A DNA stretch of 64,000 nt from Chlorops oryzae (taxonomy: Eukaryota; Arthropoda; Insecta; Diptera; Chloropidae). The translations under genes were made by a program, and so were the position numbers. This document shows, in pieces, positions 13,215 to 23,955 of the stretch (position 1 is the stretch's first letter; each line of letters opens with the position of its first letter). The notes under the pieces were generated by a model. That model saw only the letters and a program-made list of their open reading frames with translations, was not told where the DNA came from and searched no databases. The stretch spans positions 85,230,571-85,294,570 of the forward strand of contig CM035807.1 in NCBI GenBank assembly GCA_020466095.1, written 5' to 3'.

Positions 13215-16200
13215 TAGGTATCGACAACGAGGCTATTCAAAGCCAAAATAGAAATAGGAATAGAACGGTCTGAAACTTACAATCCCTGCTCTACAATGTA
13301 AAGGATATGTGTTCGTATGATGATGTTTTAAGGAAATCCGATCGTTTGAGCATAGGGATTTATAAAATTAAATGTATGTATGTATCTAAGGCTTCATACA
13401 ATCTAACGAGTCTCTCAAACGTAGTTGAAATGAAAAATCCCTCGCGAAATATTTCGTTTCTCGTCAGCCGAAAATTTCTAAAAGCAATCTCTTTCTGTTT
13501 GCACACATAAATAGACACACACACACACATACACACACATTATATATATACCATGCAATAAAGAAAGAACAAAATGGTAGCCCGCTTTTGGGAATGCTGC
13601 GCTCCAATGAACACATGCATGCATATGAGCAAAAACCGTTCGTCGTTTGCGGTAACGTTTAATGACAATTTGCAAAATGGCTTGACAGACAGTGAAATGC
13701 CACAAAAAACAAAATGAAATGAAATAAAAAACAAAAAACACTCGGCTCGACACAAGAATACACGACATGCGGTCTAAAATTCGCATATAAACAAGAGTTT
13801 TTGCATAGTATATAAGGGCGCCCGAGCACTAACACATTTGTGGTATTGAATTTAAAACGAGCTTGAGCTTATATGGCAACTCTGACTGGGATAATCCTGA
13901 AATCCACTAAACGTAGGGAAAAAACAACCGCTTCCCGCTGCGAGAACAACGCTTCGTCACGATGGGAGGGGATATTGTAATCATTGGGCCACAAGTTTTT
14001 GTGAGTGGGATTTTTTGTAGCATACTTACTAGCGCCTTTTAGCATAAAAAGCGAATAAGCAAGCCTTATGCATTACTGAAGTTTTAATTATTTTGACATA
14101 AATGCTTTAAAAAAAATCGTTTAATTAAAATTGATTGGCTGTTTCCCATATGGATATGTGTGCACACCGGAAAAAAGGTCTACCGTTAGGCGTGTGGGAG
14201 TTCGTTCATTATCGTTCAAATTGACGCACGGACGGAAGTTTTTTTTAAATATATTTACCATGCTTTTTTATTTAAATTGATATGTTGTAAAACTTGAAAG
14301 CGCTGTGTTTTATTTAATTTGAATTTAATAGTTGGCGTTTGCGTTGGCGTCTAAGGACACGTACGTTAGGAATATTTAGACGCTGAATGCCATATGAAGG
14401 ACATAGAAAATTTAACTCAATTAAGTGCACGCAAATGGAAAGGAGTTTAAAGTTTAAAGTTGAAACCTTTTTATTTTTTCAAGTAGTTTGCGATAAAAAG
14501 TTTTTTCTTTATGACTTTAAACAACCACAATCGAAAGTATTTTGCACAAAGGAATAAAGGAATAAATAAAAAAGTTGAGAGAAAGCATAAAATGGAAATG
14601 CTCACAATGAACACTTTGAAGGAATCAAAATGGAAGATGGGATACGTGAGAGCGAAGATAAAAAGCAAAAAAGGTTAACGATAGGGGAGCCCTTTCATTT
14701 GTTCGTATTCAAACGCCGAACATGTGTTCCCGTTCACGCATATATTAAGGCAATTCAATCGAAATTTCGAAAAGGATATTTTTTAAATGGACTTTTCCAA
14801 CAGACAATATCAGCGTCTTTTGATTGCTTCAACTGTTCCGATAAAGGAAAAGGGGTTGAACGATAAAGTTCACATTTCGTGTAATCGAGAATAAGTTTTC
14901 ACTCCTTTAAAGAACTTACTCCCCGTCAAAATGTTTTAACTTATTTATTATCGACATATTATTACATATCCTTTAACAATCTTTTCGTTCGTCCAAAGTC
15001 AAAGTTGTCGAAAATACAAATATCTTTTTTCTCTAAAGTCAAATACAGACTACCTTCAACTAATGCTCTAAGCTCGTTAGACATTTCTATCCTCGCCGTA
15101 AAACTTCAAATGATTTTTTTTTTCTTTCCCTAAAAAGCTCAGGAAATATGGCTGCAAATCCGGAAAAATGTCAAAAAGTGCTTTGCGAAAAGCATACGGC
15201 ATGAAACTTCAACTTTTTTTCTCCCAGGCATCACGTAATGCTAACGAACACGGAGAGGAATGGCCGACCATTTGGGCTGCCGTTATGCCGGAAGGTGGCT
15301 CAATTAATGTAATTGAAGTTCAAAGGGATATTCTTCGTTGTTCATTTTAGAATTTTCATTCGCTGGAATGTATCCCGTGGTCGTGGATTATCCAATTTTC
15401 ATCCAACTTAGGGGCACAGTGTTTTCAGCATACGTACAATTTAAATATGCGAGAAATTATCATAGGATTGTGAAGACAGAAAGCGGCATTCAATGCTTAA
15501 AGTAGTCCAAAAGTAATTCAAATAAAAAGAAAGTATTGCGATATTCAAAAATAATTGCTAAGAGTGTCTATATAAAACCCAAAGTAGCTTTCAAGAGTGC
15601 GAATGTAGTTGCGTCCTATGTATAACAAGTAGGACGCAATAACCATAAGATCATTAGCCAGATATTAGATAATAAGTGGAAAAATATAAACAAGAACGAT
15701 GAGTTCACTCGATTCTTTTTGTATTTGATTGCCAGTTAAGTTTCTTTCTTGGACAAAGAATTGAGCCAGTTTTGGGAAAAATATTTATGTAGAATTAGTC
15801 AAAATACTAGAAAAATAAGAGCAAGATAAACAATTTTAACCACGAAACGTTACAGTAACTGTGTATATGCGCTTAGGGAACGTTCCGTCGAGCCGGCTTA
15901 CTCAAAATTATGTTGGACCCAATTTTAAATAATTTTTATTTATTGAAAAAATGAAGGCACGCAAAGGTCTTCGAATAAAACATTATTATTATTATTATTT
16001 TTTTTTTTTTTTTGTATTCTGTTAACGGAGGTCATCCAGTTGGATGAAACATAACGGCCTCAGGGTTAATCTACTATTACAAAGTGGCACGCAGTTTGTA
16101 AGCCAAGCCTGGTAAACGGAATAAGGCAAATATTGGAATAAGAGCAAAGAATTTATTTGTTTATTTATTTATGTTTTCCAAAAGACATCTGCGATTGGTT

Positions 16201-16229
16201 AGCTGGAATGAATTTTGGTCTATGAAAGA
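13215..16229. other. Non-coding stretch; small perfect hairpin
   Basis: An (AC)n tract lies at about 13515-13540. A perfect 10-bp stem (TTGCGTCCTA/TAGGACGCAA, 11-base loop) lies at 15609-15639. Otherwise nothing is supported upstream of the glue-like gene's promoter. Confidence 0.45.
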
Positions 16230-16233
16230 TTCA

Positions 16234-16264
16234 TATAAATAGTTGGAGTTAGAAACTTGAAGCA
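16234..16264 (+). promoter_or_regulatory. TATA box and initiator of the glue-like gene
   Basis: TATAAATA at 16234-16241 lies 30 bases upstream of GCAGTT at 16262-16267, close to the arthropod initiator TCAGTY. This predicts a start site near 16264 and a 5' leader of only about 39 bases. A strong TATA box and very short leader are typical of highly expressed, tissue-restricted fly secretory genes. Confidence 0.7.
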
Positions 16265-16302
16265 GTTTCATGCGTTAGGTGATTCAATTAGTTCGCTTCA
16301 AA

Positions 16303-17811
16303 ATGAAGCTTGTTTTGCTATTCACTGCGCTCATCGCGATTTCATATTTCTCTATTGTGGAGACGCAGTCAGGAGGTGATGCTGGTACAGGCGGAGATGG
16401 CGGAGGAACCGGAGGAGGAAATGACGGAGGAACCGGGGGAGGAAATGACGGAGGAACTGGCGGGGGAAATGACGGAGGAACCGGGGGAGGAAATGACGGG
16501 GGAAATGACGGAGGAGATAGCGGAGGAACCGGAGGTGGAAATAACGGTGGAACTGGCGGAGGAAATGACGGAGGAGATAGCGGAGGAACCGGAGGCGGAA
16601 ATAACGGTGGAACTGGCGGGGGAAATAACGGAGGAGATAGCGGAGGAACCGGAGGAGGAAATAATGGTGGAACTGGCGGGGGAAATGACGGAGGAGATAG
16701 CGGAGGGACCGGAGGAGGAAATAATGGTGGAACTGGCGGGGGAAATGACGGAGGAGATAGCGGAGGAACCGGAGGAGGAAATAATGGTGGAACTGGCGGG
16801 GGAAATGACGGAGGAACTGGAGGAGGAAATAACGGAGGAACTGGGGGAGGAAATGACGGAGGAACCGGGGGAGGAACCGGAGGAAATAACGGAGGAACTG
16901 GGGGAGGAAATGACGGAGGAGGAGATAACGGAGGAACCGGAGGAGGAAATAACGGAGGAACAGGGGGAGGAAGTGACGGAGGAACCGGAGGTGGAAATAA
17001 CGGAGGAACCGGAGGTGGAAATAACGGAGGAACCGGGGGAGGAAATGATGGGGGAACTGGCGGAGGAGATGATGGAGGAACTGGTGGAGATACTGGCAGT
17101 GGAACTGGCGGAGAAAATGATGGGGGAACTGGCGGAGGAGATGATGGAGGAACTGGTGGAGATAATGGCAGTGGAACTGACGGAGGAACTGGCGGAGATA
17201 ATGGCAGTGGAACTGACGGAGGAACTGGCGGAGATAATGGCAGTGGAACTGACGGAGGAACTGGCGGAGATAATGGCAGTGGAACTGACGGAGGGGATCT
17301 TACTGGAACTGACACCACTTCAGCTGCAAATACAGAAACTTCTTCCGAGGCAGATACAGGAGGAACGACAACAGGAGAAACCACTGCACCATCAAGTACA
17401 ACAGGAACTGATTTAGGAACATCTACAACTGGAACGAGTTCCCCAACATCTACAAGCGAAACAGGTTCCCCATTATCAACAACTGGTGGAAGTTCTACGT
17501 CATCTTTCGGAGGAATTACTACGGAGACATCAACATCTGGATCCACTACAGGGACAACTACAGGAGACACTTCTACGTCTGTAGATCTGGGAGGGAGCTT
17601 TCAAATACAACGCCGGCGAAGGCGTCCAAGAAGGCGTCCAAGAAGGCGTCGTCGCAACAACAGAAATAGAAGAGGAAATCGACGGGGAAATCGACGAGGC
17701 AATCGACGTGGGAATCGACGAGGTAATCGACGGGGCAATCGGCGCGGAAATCGACGAAGAAATCGACGCGGAAATCGACAAAGAAATCGACGTGTAGTTT
17801 GTTGCGGTTGA
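16303..17811 (+). CDS. Secreted Gly/Asn/Asp-repeat protein with Arg-rich tail (glue-like)
   Basis: An uninterrupted 502-residue frame from the first ATG after the predicted start site. Residues 1-23 form a signal peptide (MKLVLLFTALIAISYF core). Residues 24 to about 335 are low-complexity repeats of GGTGGGNDGG type, strongly acidic through Asp. They include five almost identical 60-bp units at 16501-16800 and about four 36-bp units (GSGTDGGTGGDN) at 17160-17290. Residues ~336-430 are Ser/Thr-rich with few bulky residues, like a mucin O-glycosylation region. Residues ~437-499 are Arg-rich: a run of Arg-Arg-Pro motifs and then repeated GNRR, ending in CCG. The acidic, mucin-like and cationic order suggests a self-associating extruded material such as salivary glue or silk. 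That role is inferred; I recognise no named orthologue. Unlike several Drosophila Sgs genes it has no visible intron in the signal-peptide region. Confidence 0.85.
   Translation: MKLVLLFTALIAISYFSIVETQSGGDAGTGGDGGGTGGGNDGGTGGGNDGGTGGGNDGGTGGGNDGGNDGGDSGGTGGGNNGGTGGGNDGGDSGGTGGGNNGGTGGGNNGGDSGGTGGGNNGGTGGGNDGGDSGGTGGGNNGGTGGGNDGGDSGGTGGGNNGGTGGGNDGGTGGGNNGGTGGGNDGGTGGGTGGNNGGTGGGNDGGGDNGGTGGGNNGGTGGGSDGGTGGGNNGGTGGGNNGGTGGGNDGGTGGGDDGGTGGDTGSGTGGENDGGTGGGDDGGTGGDNGSGTDGGTGGDNGSGTDGGTGGDNGSGTDGGTGGDNGSGTDGGDLTGTDTTSAANTETSSEADTGGTTTGETTAPSSTTGTDLGTSTTGTSSPTSTSETGSPLSTTGGSSTSSFGGITTETSTSGSTTGTTTGDTSTSVDLGGSFQIQRRRRRPRRRPRRRRRNNRNRRGNRRGNRRGNRRGNRRGNRRGNRRGNRRRNRRGNRQRNRRVVCCG
16501..16800 (+). 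repeat. Five tandem 60-bp coding repeats
   Basis: The 60-bp units in the glue-like gene align end to end with only a few substitutions, nearly all synonymous or Asn/Asp exchanges. Each encodes 20 residues. Such homogeneity points to recent unequal exchange, and allele length is likely to vary. Confidence 0.9.
17160..17291 (+). repeat. Tandem 36-bp coding repeats
   Basis: About four 12-residue units of the form GSGTDGGTGGDN, nearly identical at the nucleotide level, within the glue-like gene. Confidence 0.85.
17671..17790 (+). repeat. Tandem 12-bp coding repeats (GNRR)
   Basis: About ten units of the form GGAAATCGACGN encode GNRR in the basic tail of the glue-like protein. Arg is almost always CGN, unlike the mixed AGR/CGN use just upstream. 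Confidence 0.85.
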
Positions 17812-17852
17812 AGTAAAATAGTAAGAAATTGAAAATAAGTAAGAAATACAAC

Positions 17853-17858
17853 AATAAA
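17853..17858 (+). terminator. AATAAA polyadenylation signal of the glue-like gene
   Basis: Canonical AATAAA 42 bases after the stop codon, consistent with a very short 3' UTR and a compact transcription unit of about 1.6 kb. Confidence 0.65.
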
Positions 17859-17879
17859 AAAAATCAAAGACTGACACAT

Positions 17880-18170
17880 ACTGTTGTGAGAACTATGTGA
17901 GGTATTTTTCTTTACCATGGCACTTGCAGTAATCGAGACCAAATGAAAAGAATAATTATGTTGGAGGTATTTTTACACTTTTGATTGCCTTAAAACTTTG
18001 GTCTCATACAACACTATCGAAGGTGCAAAAATTAAAAACCAGAGAGTTATACGCAAAGTCAGGGTCTTTCCTTCAACGTGTATTTGCCTTGAAAACTTCG
18101 AAAACTCGTAAATCAAGAAGGCTTAGAAATTTTTGAACGAAGTTTTGTATGAAAATTTTTTAATTTTTTC
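17880..18170. other. Spacer between glue-like gene and foldback element
   Basis: No feature seen other than short T runs near 18155-18178. Confidence 0.4.
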
Positions 18171-18179
18171 GCTTTTTCG
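18171..18179. repeat. 9-bp target-site duplication, left copy
   Basis: GCTTTTTCG directly before the foldback element; the identical 9-mer follows the element at 19504-19512. Confidence 0.85.
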
Positions 18180-18303
18180 ACGTCCCTATAGCTGGAAGAG
18201 CAAAGTCAGCAGAATCAAAAAAAAATATGTGGAACATTAAAGGCTAATTAAATGCCCTAATCCGAAATTTTCGGCTCCAGCCATTTCCCGGAAAATCCAT
18301 GTT

Positions 18304-18329
18304 CTGCCAGCTTAACGTTAAGCTGGCAG
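18304..18329. repeat. Perfect 26-bp palindrome in foldback left arm
   Basis: The half-site CTGCCAGCTTAAC is followed at once by its exact reverse complement. The same palindrome recurs in the right arm near 19355-19381. Confidence 0.95.
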
Positions 18330-18392
18330 AGCACGCTCCAAAAAATGGATTGCACAACAATTTCAGCAATTTAATTAGCACAGGAATTAACG

Positions 18393-18775
18393 GCTCATTA
18401 AAGGCTCTACGAAAATCTAATTTCCCATTTTTCGGCTCCAGCCGTTTCCCGGAAAATCCATGCTCTGCCACCGCGTGGGCAGAGCATCGTATAAAAACCT
18501 GTTTCGGATAAAAAATTCGAGCTTTTTTTTAAGAACTATTTAAAGGCTCATTAAAGGCTCTACGAAAATCTAATGTCCCATTTTCGGCTCCAGCCGTTTC
18601 CCGGAAAATCCATGCTCTGCCACCACGTGGGCAGAGCATCGTATAAAAACCTGTTTCGGATAAAAAATTCGAACTTTTTTTTAAGAACTATTTAAAGGCT
18701 CATTAAAAGCTCTACAAAAATCGAATTCCCCATTTTTCGGCTCCAGCCGTTTTCCACATGCTCTTTCTAAATGCC
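18393..18775 (+). repeat. ~150-bp direct repeats inside the foldback element
   Basis: Three successive copies start near 18393, 18547 and 18698; the last is truncated. The first two contain the hairpin ATGCTCTGCC...GGCAGAGCAT. They lie at the inner side of the left arm and have only one counterpart on the right, so the element is asymmetric. Confidence 0.8.
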
Positions 18776-18867
18776 ACTTCATAGAAACCGGTTTGAAAAC
18801 TGTCTTCTTTGTCTTCTCCTTGAATATTTAGAAAATTTTGAAAAATCTATATATAAAAATTTTTGTT

Positions 18868-18945
18868 TTCCTCAGCCAGGGATCGAACCCGCGGTCTTCG
18901 GATTGTAAGTCGAGCACTTAGTCACTACGCCATCCATGCTTAGGC
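18868..18945 (-). repeat. tRNA-like SINE in foldback loop
   Basis: On the minus strand an A-box-like TGGCGTAGTGACTAAGTGC and a B-box GGGTTCGATCCC with tRNA-like spacing, followed by A/T-rich DNA. The anticodon stem does not pair, so it is a SINE head or a decayed tRNA carried within the foldback loop. Confidence 0.5.
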
Positions 18946-19512
18946 TCAACTGACGCTAAAACCTTATTTAAATTTCAGTAGCCAATGAGATTCAAGAACA
19001 TTAACAGCATCCCTCCACGATGACATGTCCCCCAATTTGTCATACATTACAATGTTATCTGTATGACTCAATGAAATCACTAATGTTTTTTTCCTGCTGG
19101 ATGTCTTTGCCTGCTGGGGTTCTTACGATGCTCTGCTCACGCGCCGCGTTCTGAGAAAAAAGTTCGATTTTGTATTCGGAACAGTTTTTTTTACGATGCT
19201 CTGCCCACGCGGTGGCAGAGCATGGATTTTCCGGGAAACGGCTGGAGCCGAAAAATGGGAAATTAGATTTTCCTAGAGCCTTTAATGAGCCGTTAATTCC
19301 TGTGCTAATTAAATTGCTGAAATTGTTGTGCAATCCATTTTTTGGAGCATGCTCTGCCAGCTTAACGTTAAGCTGGCAGAACATGGATTTTCCGGGAAAT
19401 GGCTGGAGCCGAAAATTTCGGATTAGGGCATTTAATTAGCCTTTAATGTTCCACATATTTTTTTTTGATTCTGCTGACTTTGCTCTTCCAGCTTTAGGGA
19501 CGTGCTTTTTCG

Positions 19513-22500
19513 ATCTTTTCACGTTTAAGGGAAGACTCCTAATATACCCAATACATATTGAAAAAAAAAAAAATTAAAAACATATAGTATTGAATTGTGC
19601 TTTACATTGAGCCAAACAAACGTCTAACCCCCAGTAGATTACATCTGAAACATCTATAAAACTATTGGAGCGAAGCTTACTGTCATTTAACATTAAAGAT
19701 GGACTGTCGTTTGTCAAATAACTCTGATGAAAATGTCACTCTATAGCTAAGAACATTAAAGTGTTAGAGGCGGTATGAGTGTTTTGACCCTTCCACTTGA
19801 TGTCCTCCAGCCATCCAGCCATCACTTGCAATTGTCACTGTCATACGAGAATGACATGACAAGACACACTGAAGCAAACACACTCAACGACAACAACAAA
19901 AACATTCAACAACGAAACGACATAAAGCAGAAAGTGTCATATGTCAAATTGTAGAAAGTACGGGAGTAAGCCGAAAATAGCTTGCTTCCTTCTGGCCATG
20001 TTTTGTGCCTTACATGGCTGCGGCGGTATCGAATCTATAATGCCAGCGGTCTCAAAAAAGAGTCCCTTTGAAAAAAAAGACAATAATAAAAACAATAATA
20101 AAAACAAAAACAAAAGAAAGTAAAAGAAAAATAAAAATAAAAATAGGAACGGGAATAAGCCGCGGCTCGTATGTCGCATTTTGCCGCCAGTAATGCAAGA
20201 AGCATTTATTTTCCCGTTGCTTTGTGCTTCTTTTTTTTTTTTTTGGTTTTTGTTGCTGTATTTTACTTCCATGCCACGCTGCTGAAAATGATAACTTCAG
20301 TCAAGTGTGCAATTATTTAATGAAATTGTTTGCATTTTTATGTCATGTTTTGACTTTGTATATTGTATATGTTTTTATTTGCGAGTTCGTTGAATGCATT
20401 AAAAAGAGCCAATGGCTCCGGACTGAGGAGGGCTGGACCGAGGCAAGGGTGCGACAATTTAGTTCAGCGTAAATGCTCTGGGATTGTTTTATGTTGAAGT
20501 TGACGTTCACAGTGCCAGAGAGTGGGAGATATAAAGATAGAGACAGACGCGTAATAAAATACGGCAATGAAAATGCTAAGCACACGCGGAGAGCGCATTA
20601 AACAACCAAGTGGAGCGGGAAAAAGTGTTTTATGCCAAAAGAGAAATGTCAAGACCAGTGCGCGTTGAAAATGAATAGTGAAATGGGAAAATACATACGC
20701 TTACATACATACATACTTGCATGAATGTGTATTAAAGCCAGAACAGATGAAAATTCGGAAGATAATCCTTCAAAATTATTTTCTTACTATCCTTTATATA
20801 TTTCTGTACTCATTCTACACTTTAACGAAATATAAACAAAATGTTCCATAAAACCGCTGCCACAGCCCATTGGGGTACGTGTTTCCACCTCTTGTGTCCA
20901 TCGCTCACTTAAACACTCAAGTCCAAACTCAGCAAGATGAATTGAATTGTCGCCGAAAAACTTTTCGGGGATCATCGTTGGCAGAAAGTTGCTGGAAACT
21001 TGCAAATTACAAACGTGTTTCCACCAACTTTAGTTTTGATTTAATAAAGAAACTTCTGTTCCGTAACGAGCGCAAGAGGACGCATGAGAAAAGGTGGCAA
21101 AGCGAATCGAAAGTTAACCCTCTAGCAACAAATTTTTTTTTCTATAAAAAAAAATTTTTTTTTTTTTGTTTTCTAATGTGCTCAAAAAATTCCCTGTCAA
21201 TGAGTTCAAATAGAATTCCAGGAATTTTTGTACATGTTTCATAAGGAACTAGAGGTTTAATTAAAGGTTTTGCTAGCTTTAAGAATATTGAATGATTCTT
21301 TTCTAACTACTTCAGGAATATCTCTTCAAGTGCACTTGTTTAAGAGAATAATAGATATGGGTCCCACGGTCTGATAGAATTGAAGGATTTCAATGTATTT
21401 ACTCGTGAGTCCAATTTTTCATATTAGTTCAATTATTTTACGCTATAGAACGCTCTGAATTAGCTCAATTATGACATATCGTATCATTTATTTGAGGCTA
21501 GGATACTGTCGATCTTTCAGAAAAATGACGAAAGTACTATACTAGCTCCCGTGCCGCATCTCGTATCGAATTGACTTGAACTTTTCGAGGACTGTGACTA
21601 GTAGCTAACAAAGTGGAATACATTTTCTTCAATTAGACGAAGAAGGAGACTCAACTCCACCTATACACGGGCTTGATTTCAAGGAAGACGGTGGTGATTA
21701 CTACAGCCAGATTTTGACGGCAGTTCTTAGTGATAAGAAGACCCATTTTAACAGGATTTTCGACACTAATCAATAGGTAAAATGTGAAAAATTCTTTAAG
21801 TCGATATTGCAAAATATTTTCCCTTCATGGAATTTAACTGAATTTTTTTTTTTTTTTTTTTCTAGGAAATGTCTGCCATACCTAATACGCAGCAATGTTC
21901 TTTAGTGCAAAAAGTTTTTGGGCATAACACAAAACGCGAAGCCGATCTCTAAAAATACTTAAAAATAAACATCAGGAATTCCAAATGAACACACAAAAAA
22001 AAATAAAAACACACACTCTGAGAACAAAAATAAACACTCGAAGCGAGAAAAAAATTTGTTGGATTATAAATTTATGCTGCAAAGCGAAGTAAAGGCCAAA
22101 TGCGAAGCAAAGAATAGCAAAGCAAAGGCACGGCGAAGTTGGGTAAGCGCACTCGAAAAAATTGTTGAATTACAAAATTTTTTGCAGCAAAGGCAATTTG
22201 ATTACATGCACAGAGGGAACGAGAACTTATGAAAATGTTCATACCAACAGAAGAAGAGAATGAAGTAGAAATGCTAACGATATCATAAAATTAAAAATTA
22301 AAAAAATAATGAAGAGTATTCAAGCATCACCGCAAAATAACTCAGCTCAGTGTAATGAGAAGTACTTGTTTTTTTTTTATTTTTATTGTAGGTACCTATT
22401 GTTGAAAATTTTCTGATTTATTGAGAAACTTAAAAAGAATTAAAAAGTAGTAAAAAAAAAAATAAACATAATAATAAACCAATGCCGAGTTCGTCTCAAA
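19513..22500. other. Non-coding stretch, no gene supported
   Basis: Contains A- and T-runs (e.g. 19561-19573, 21841-21863) and a (CATA)n tract near 20696-20712. A 48-codon open stretch at about 21635-21775 has protein-like composition but no start, splice frame or family match; see rejected items. Confidence 0.4.
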
Positions 22501-22502
22501 TA

Positions 22503-22727
22503 CCCGGTTGGCAATTCTACCTCGGCTAGCTAGCGACAGGCTAGAGTTATCTATCCGGGCCTTGCCAAAAGACAAACTAGGCCCTGTCTAGATTATTCTA
22601 GTCATCTCCCCTATATGGGCGGTTCTAGGTAGGCCCTCGCTAGCGCCAGGCTAGGATTTATCTAATCGGGCAAATCTACCTAGGCGCCAGCTAGTAACTA
22701 GATTTCTCTAGACAATTTCCAGCCGGG
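22503..22727. mobile_element. CTAG-rich MITE, CCCGG TIRs, TA flanks
   Basis: Termini CCCGGTTGGCAATT and (inward) CCCGGCTGGAAATT are inverted repeats, each flanked by TA. The 225-bp interior holds 13 CTAG tetranucleotides where about one is expected. No coding capacity. The superfamily is not clear from these ends. Confidence 0.7.
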
Positions 22728-22770
22728 TACTTTATGATTATTTTTCAGAAAGCAAACTTTTCTTATTTTC

Positions 22771-23172
22771 AGAAAATTATTCGGAGGCTAAAATATAAGC
22801 TCAAATTTCGGATTACATTTAAGGTTCAGATTTGAGAGTAGTTTTTGCGAATTTTCTGACAGACTCTAGTACCACAAGTACCCCTAAAAATACACCAATC
22901 TGGTCCATTCTCGAACTTTTTCTAACTCATGTCTCCGCCACCACACACATCACATTTCGTCAAGATAGCTCAACTTTTTCGATAAGAAAGCTTTAAACGG
23001 GCAAACCGACAAAAAGACAGACGTCCGGACATGAATAAATCGAGTCTCCTGGTGACTGGCTGATCATTTCTATACATATTCCGTTATTTGGTCTATCTCT
23101 AATGGTCCTGGTTGTAACACATAATCGCACAAACGCAATATACCCTCAACATGGAGTGTGCCTAGTAAAAGA
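22771..23172 (+). mobile_element. mini-me/Helentron-like element, 5' truncated
   Basis: It aligns with the 3' part of the copies at 29842 and 62264: the 'attcggaggctaaaatata' segment, 'tacccctaaaaat', 'ctaactcatgtctccg', a decayed (GACA)n tract near 23010-23030 and 'cgcaatataccctc' at the end. The 5' hairpin end is missing. It lies 44 bp from the CTAG-rich MITE. Confidence 0.75.
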
Positions 23173-23955
23173 ATCAGAAAAAAAAATCAAAAGCAATCAA
23201 CAAAGTTTGGATTTCTGCGCATCTCAAATCTTAATTTTTGTTTACATCAACATTCTTCGGAGAGTCGTCAATTTTAGTCGTCAGACTTTTTTCTTTTGAC
23301 GCAAAATAAAATACTTAATAATAATAAATAAATATTCGCAAACTTTTTTTCCCTTGGGCCCAACTCCATAAGTCCACCAATCAATTGCCATAACGCGGTC
23401 TTCTAATTAGAACGCAAACATAAAAAGTTTCGAAAATAAATTTCATAAACGGTGGAGAATTTTTATGGCATCCAGGCATCCAAAAGGCAAACGAATACGC
23501 TTGCAAAACAAAATGCTATGGCCATTAAATGTTTATGAACACATGAATGTAAGTTTATACAATATGGGAATTATGGTAACTTGCACACTGATTTACAACT
23601 TCATAAACGATGAGACCATAAAATCTTACACCTCAATTAAGGCATAGAATGCGTATGCGCCAAATTACTATGCTCCATATCACATTCAAGAAGGCGGAAA
23701 ATATACATTTTACGGCGCAGAATTTTTGTGAAAAGTGCACATATCCGAAACTATAGTTAAAGTAGTTTATACACTTATACGATAAGCACATAAAAACATT
23801 TAGCTATGTAGCTACCAGACAGCTACCCTGCAGGAACTCCGAATACTCTCTAATTAGTCCCCGATCAGTTACAAATAACTCAGACAAATCTGTAGCGCAT
23901 TAACGGACTCCATGACGATGTTGCACATTTGTTGTACATTTAAAAAAAAAAGTCT
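23173..23955. other. Non-coding stretch, no feature seen
   Basis: AT-rich unique DNA; the open frames are short and show no recognisable protein. Confidence 0.4.

Larger units (their letters stand above)
18180..19503. mobile_element. Foldback transposon, ~320-bp inverted arms, 9-bp TSD
   Basis: The element is 1,324 bp. Its left arm (18180 to ~18500) and right arm (~19183 to 19503) are near-identical inverted copies, both starting ACGTCCCTAWAGCTGGAAGA inward. A perfect 9-bp duplication, GCTTTTTCG, flanks it. Inside the left arm a ~150-bp module (ggctcattaaaggctctac... to ...cggataaaaaattcga) is repeated directly about two and a half times up to 18770. Long arms with internal tandem repeats, a unique loop and a 9-bp duplication match Drosophila foldback (FB) elements; a Mutator-like origin would also give 9 bp. 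It has no transposase. Open frames common to both arms only reflect the inverted repeat. Confidence 0.88.

Noticed and set aside
16310..17416. Second plus-strand frame, Glu/Met-rich
   Set aside because: A frame-shifted reading of the same tandem repeats; its openness follows from the 60- and 36-bp periods being multiples of three.
16284..17570. 428-codon minus-strand frame, Pro/Val/Ser-rich (PPVPPSFPP)
   Set aside because: It is the antisense shadow of the Gly-rich repeats (GGN read backward gives Pro codons). It lacks its own promoter, and the sense frame has a signal peptide, TATA box and polyadenylation signal.
18299..19439. Similar frames on both strands (FCQLNVKLAEHAPKNG...)
   Set aside because: They are the two arms of the foldback element read in opposite directions, not a gene pair.
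21635..21778. 48-codon open stretch reading LDEEGDSTPPIHGLDFKEDG
   Set aside because: Protein-like composition, but no start codon, no consistent splice sites and no recognised family. It may be a decayed exon; evidence is too thin to list as a gene.
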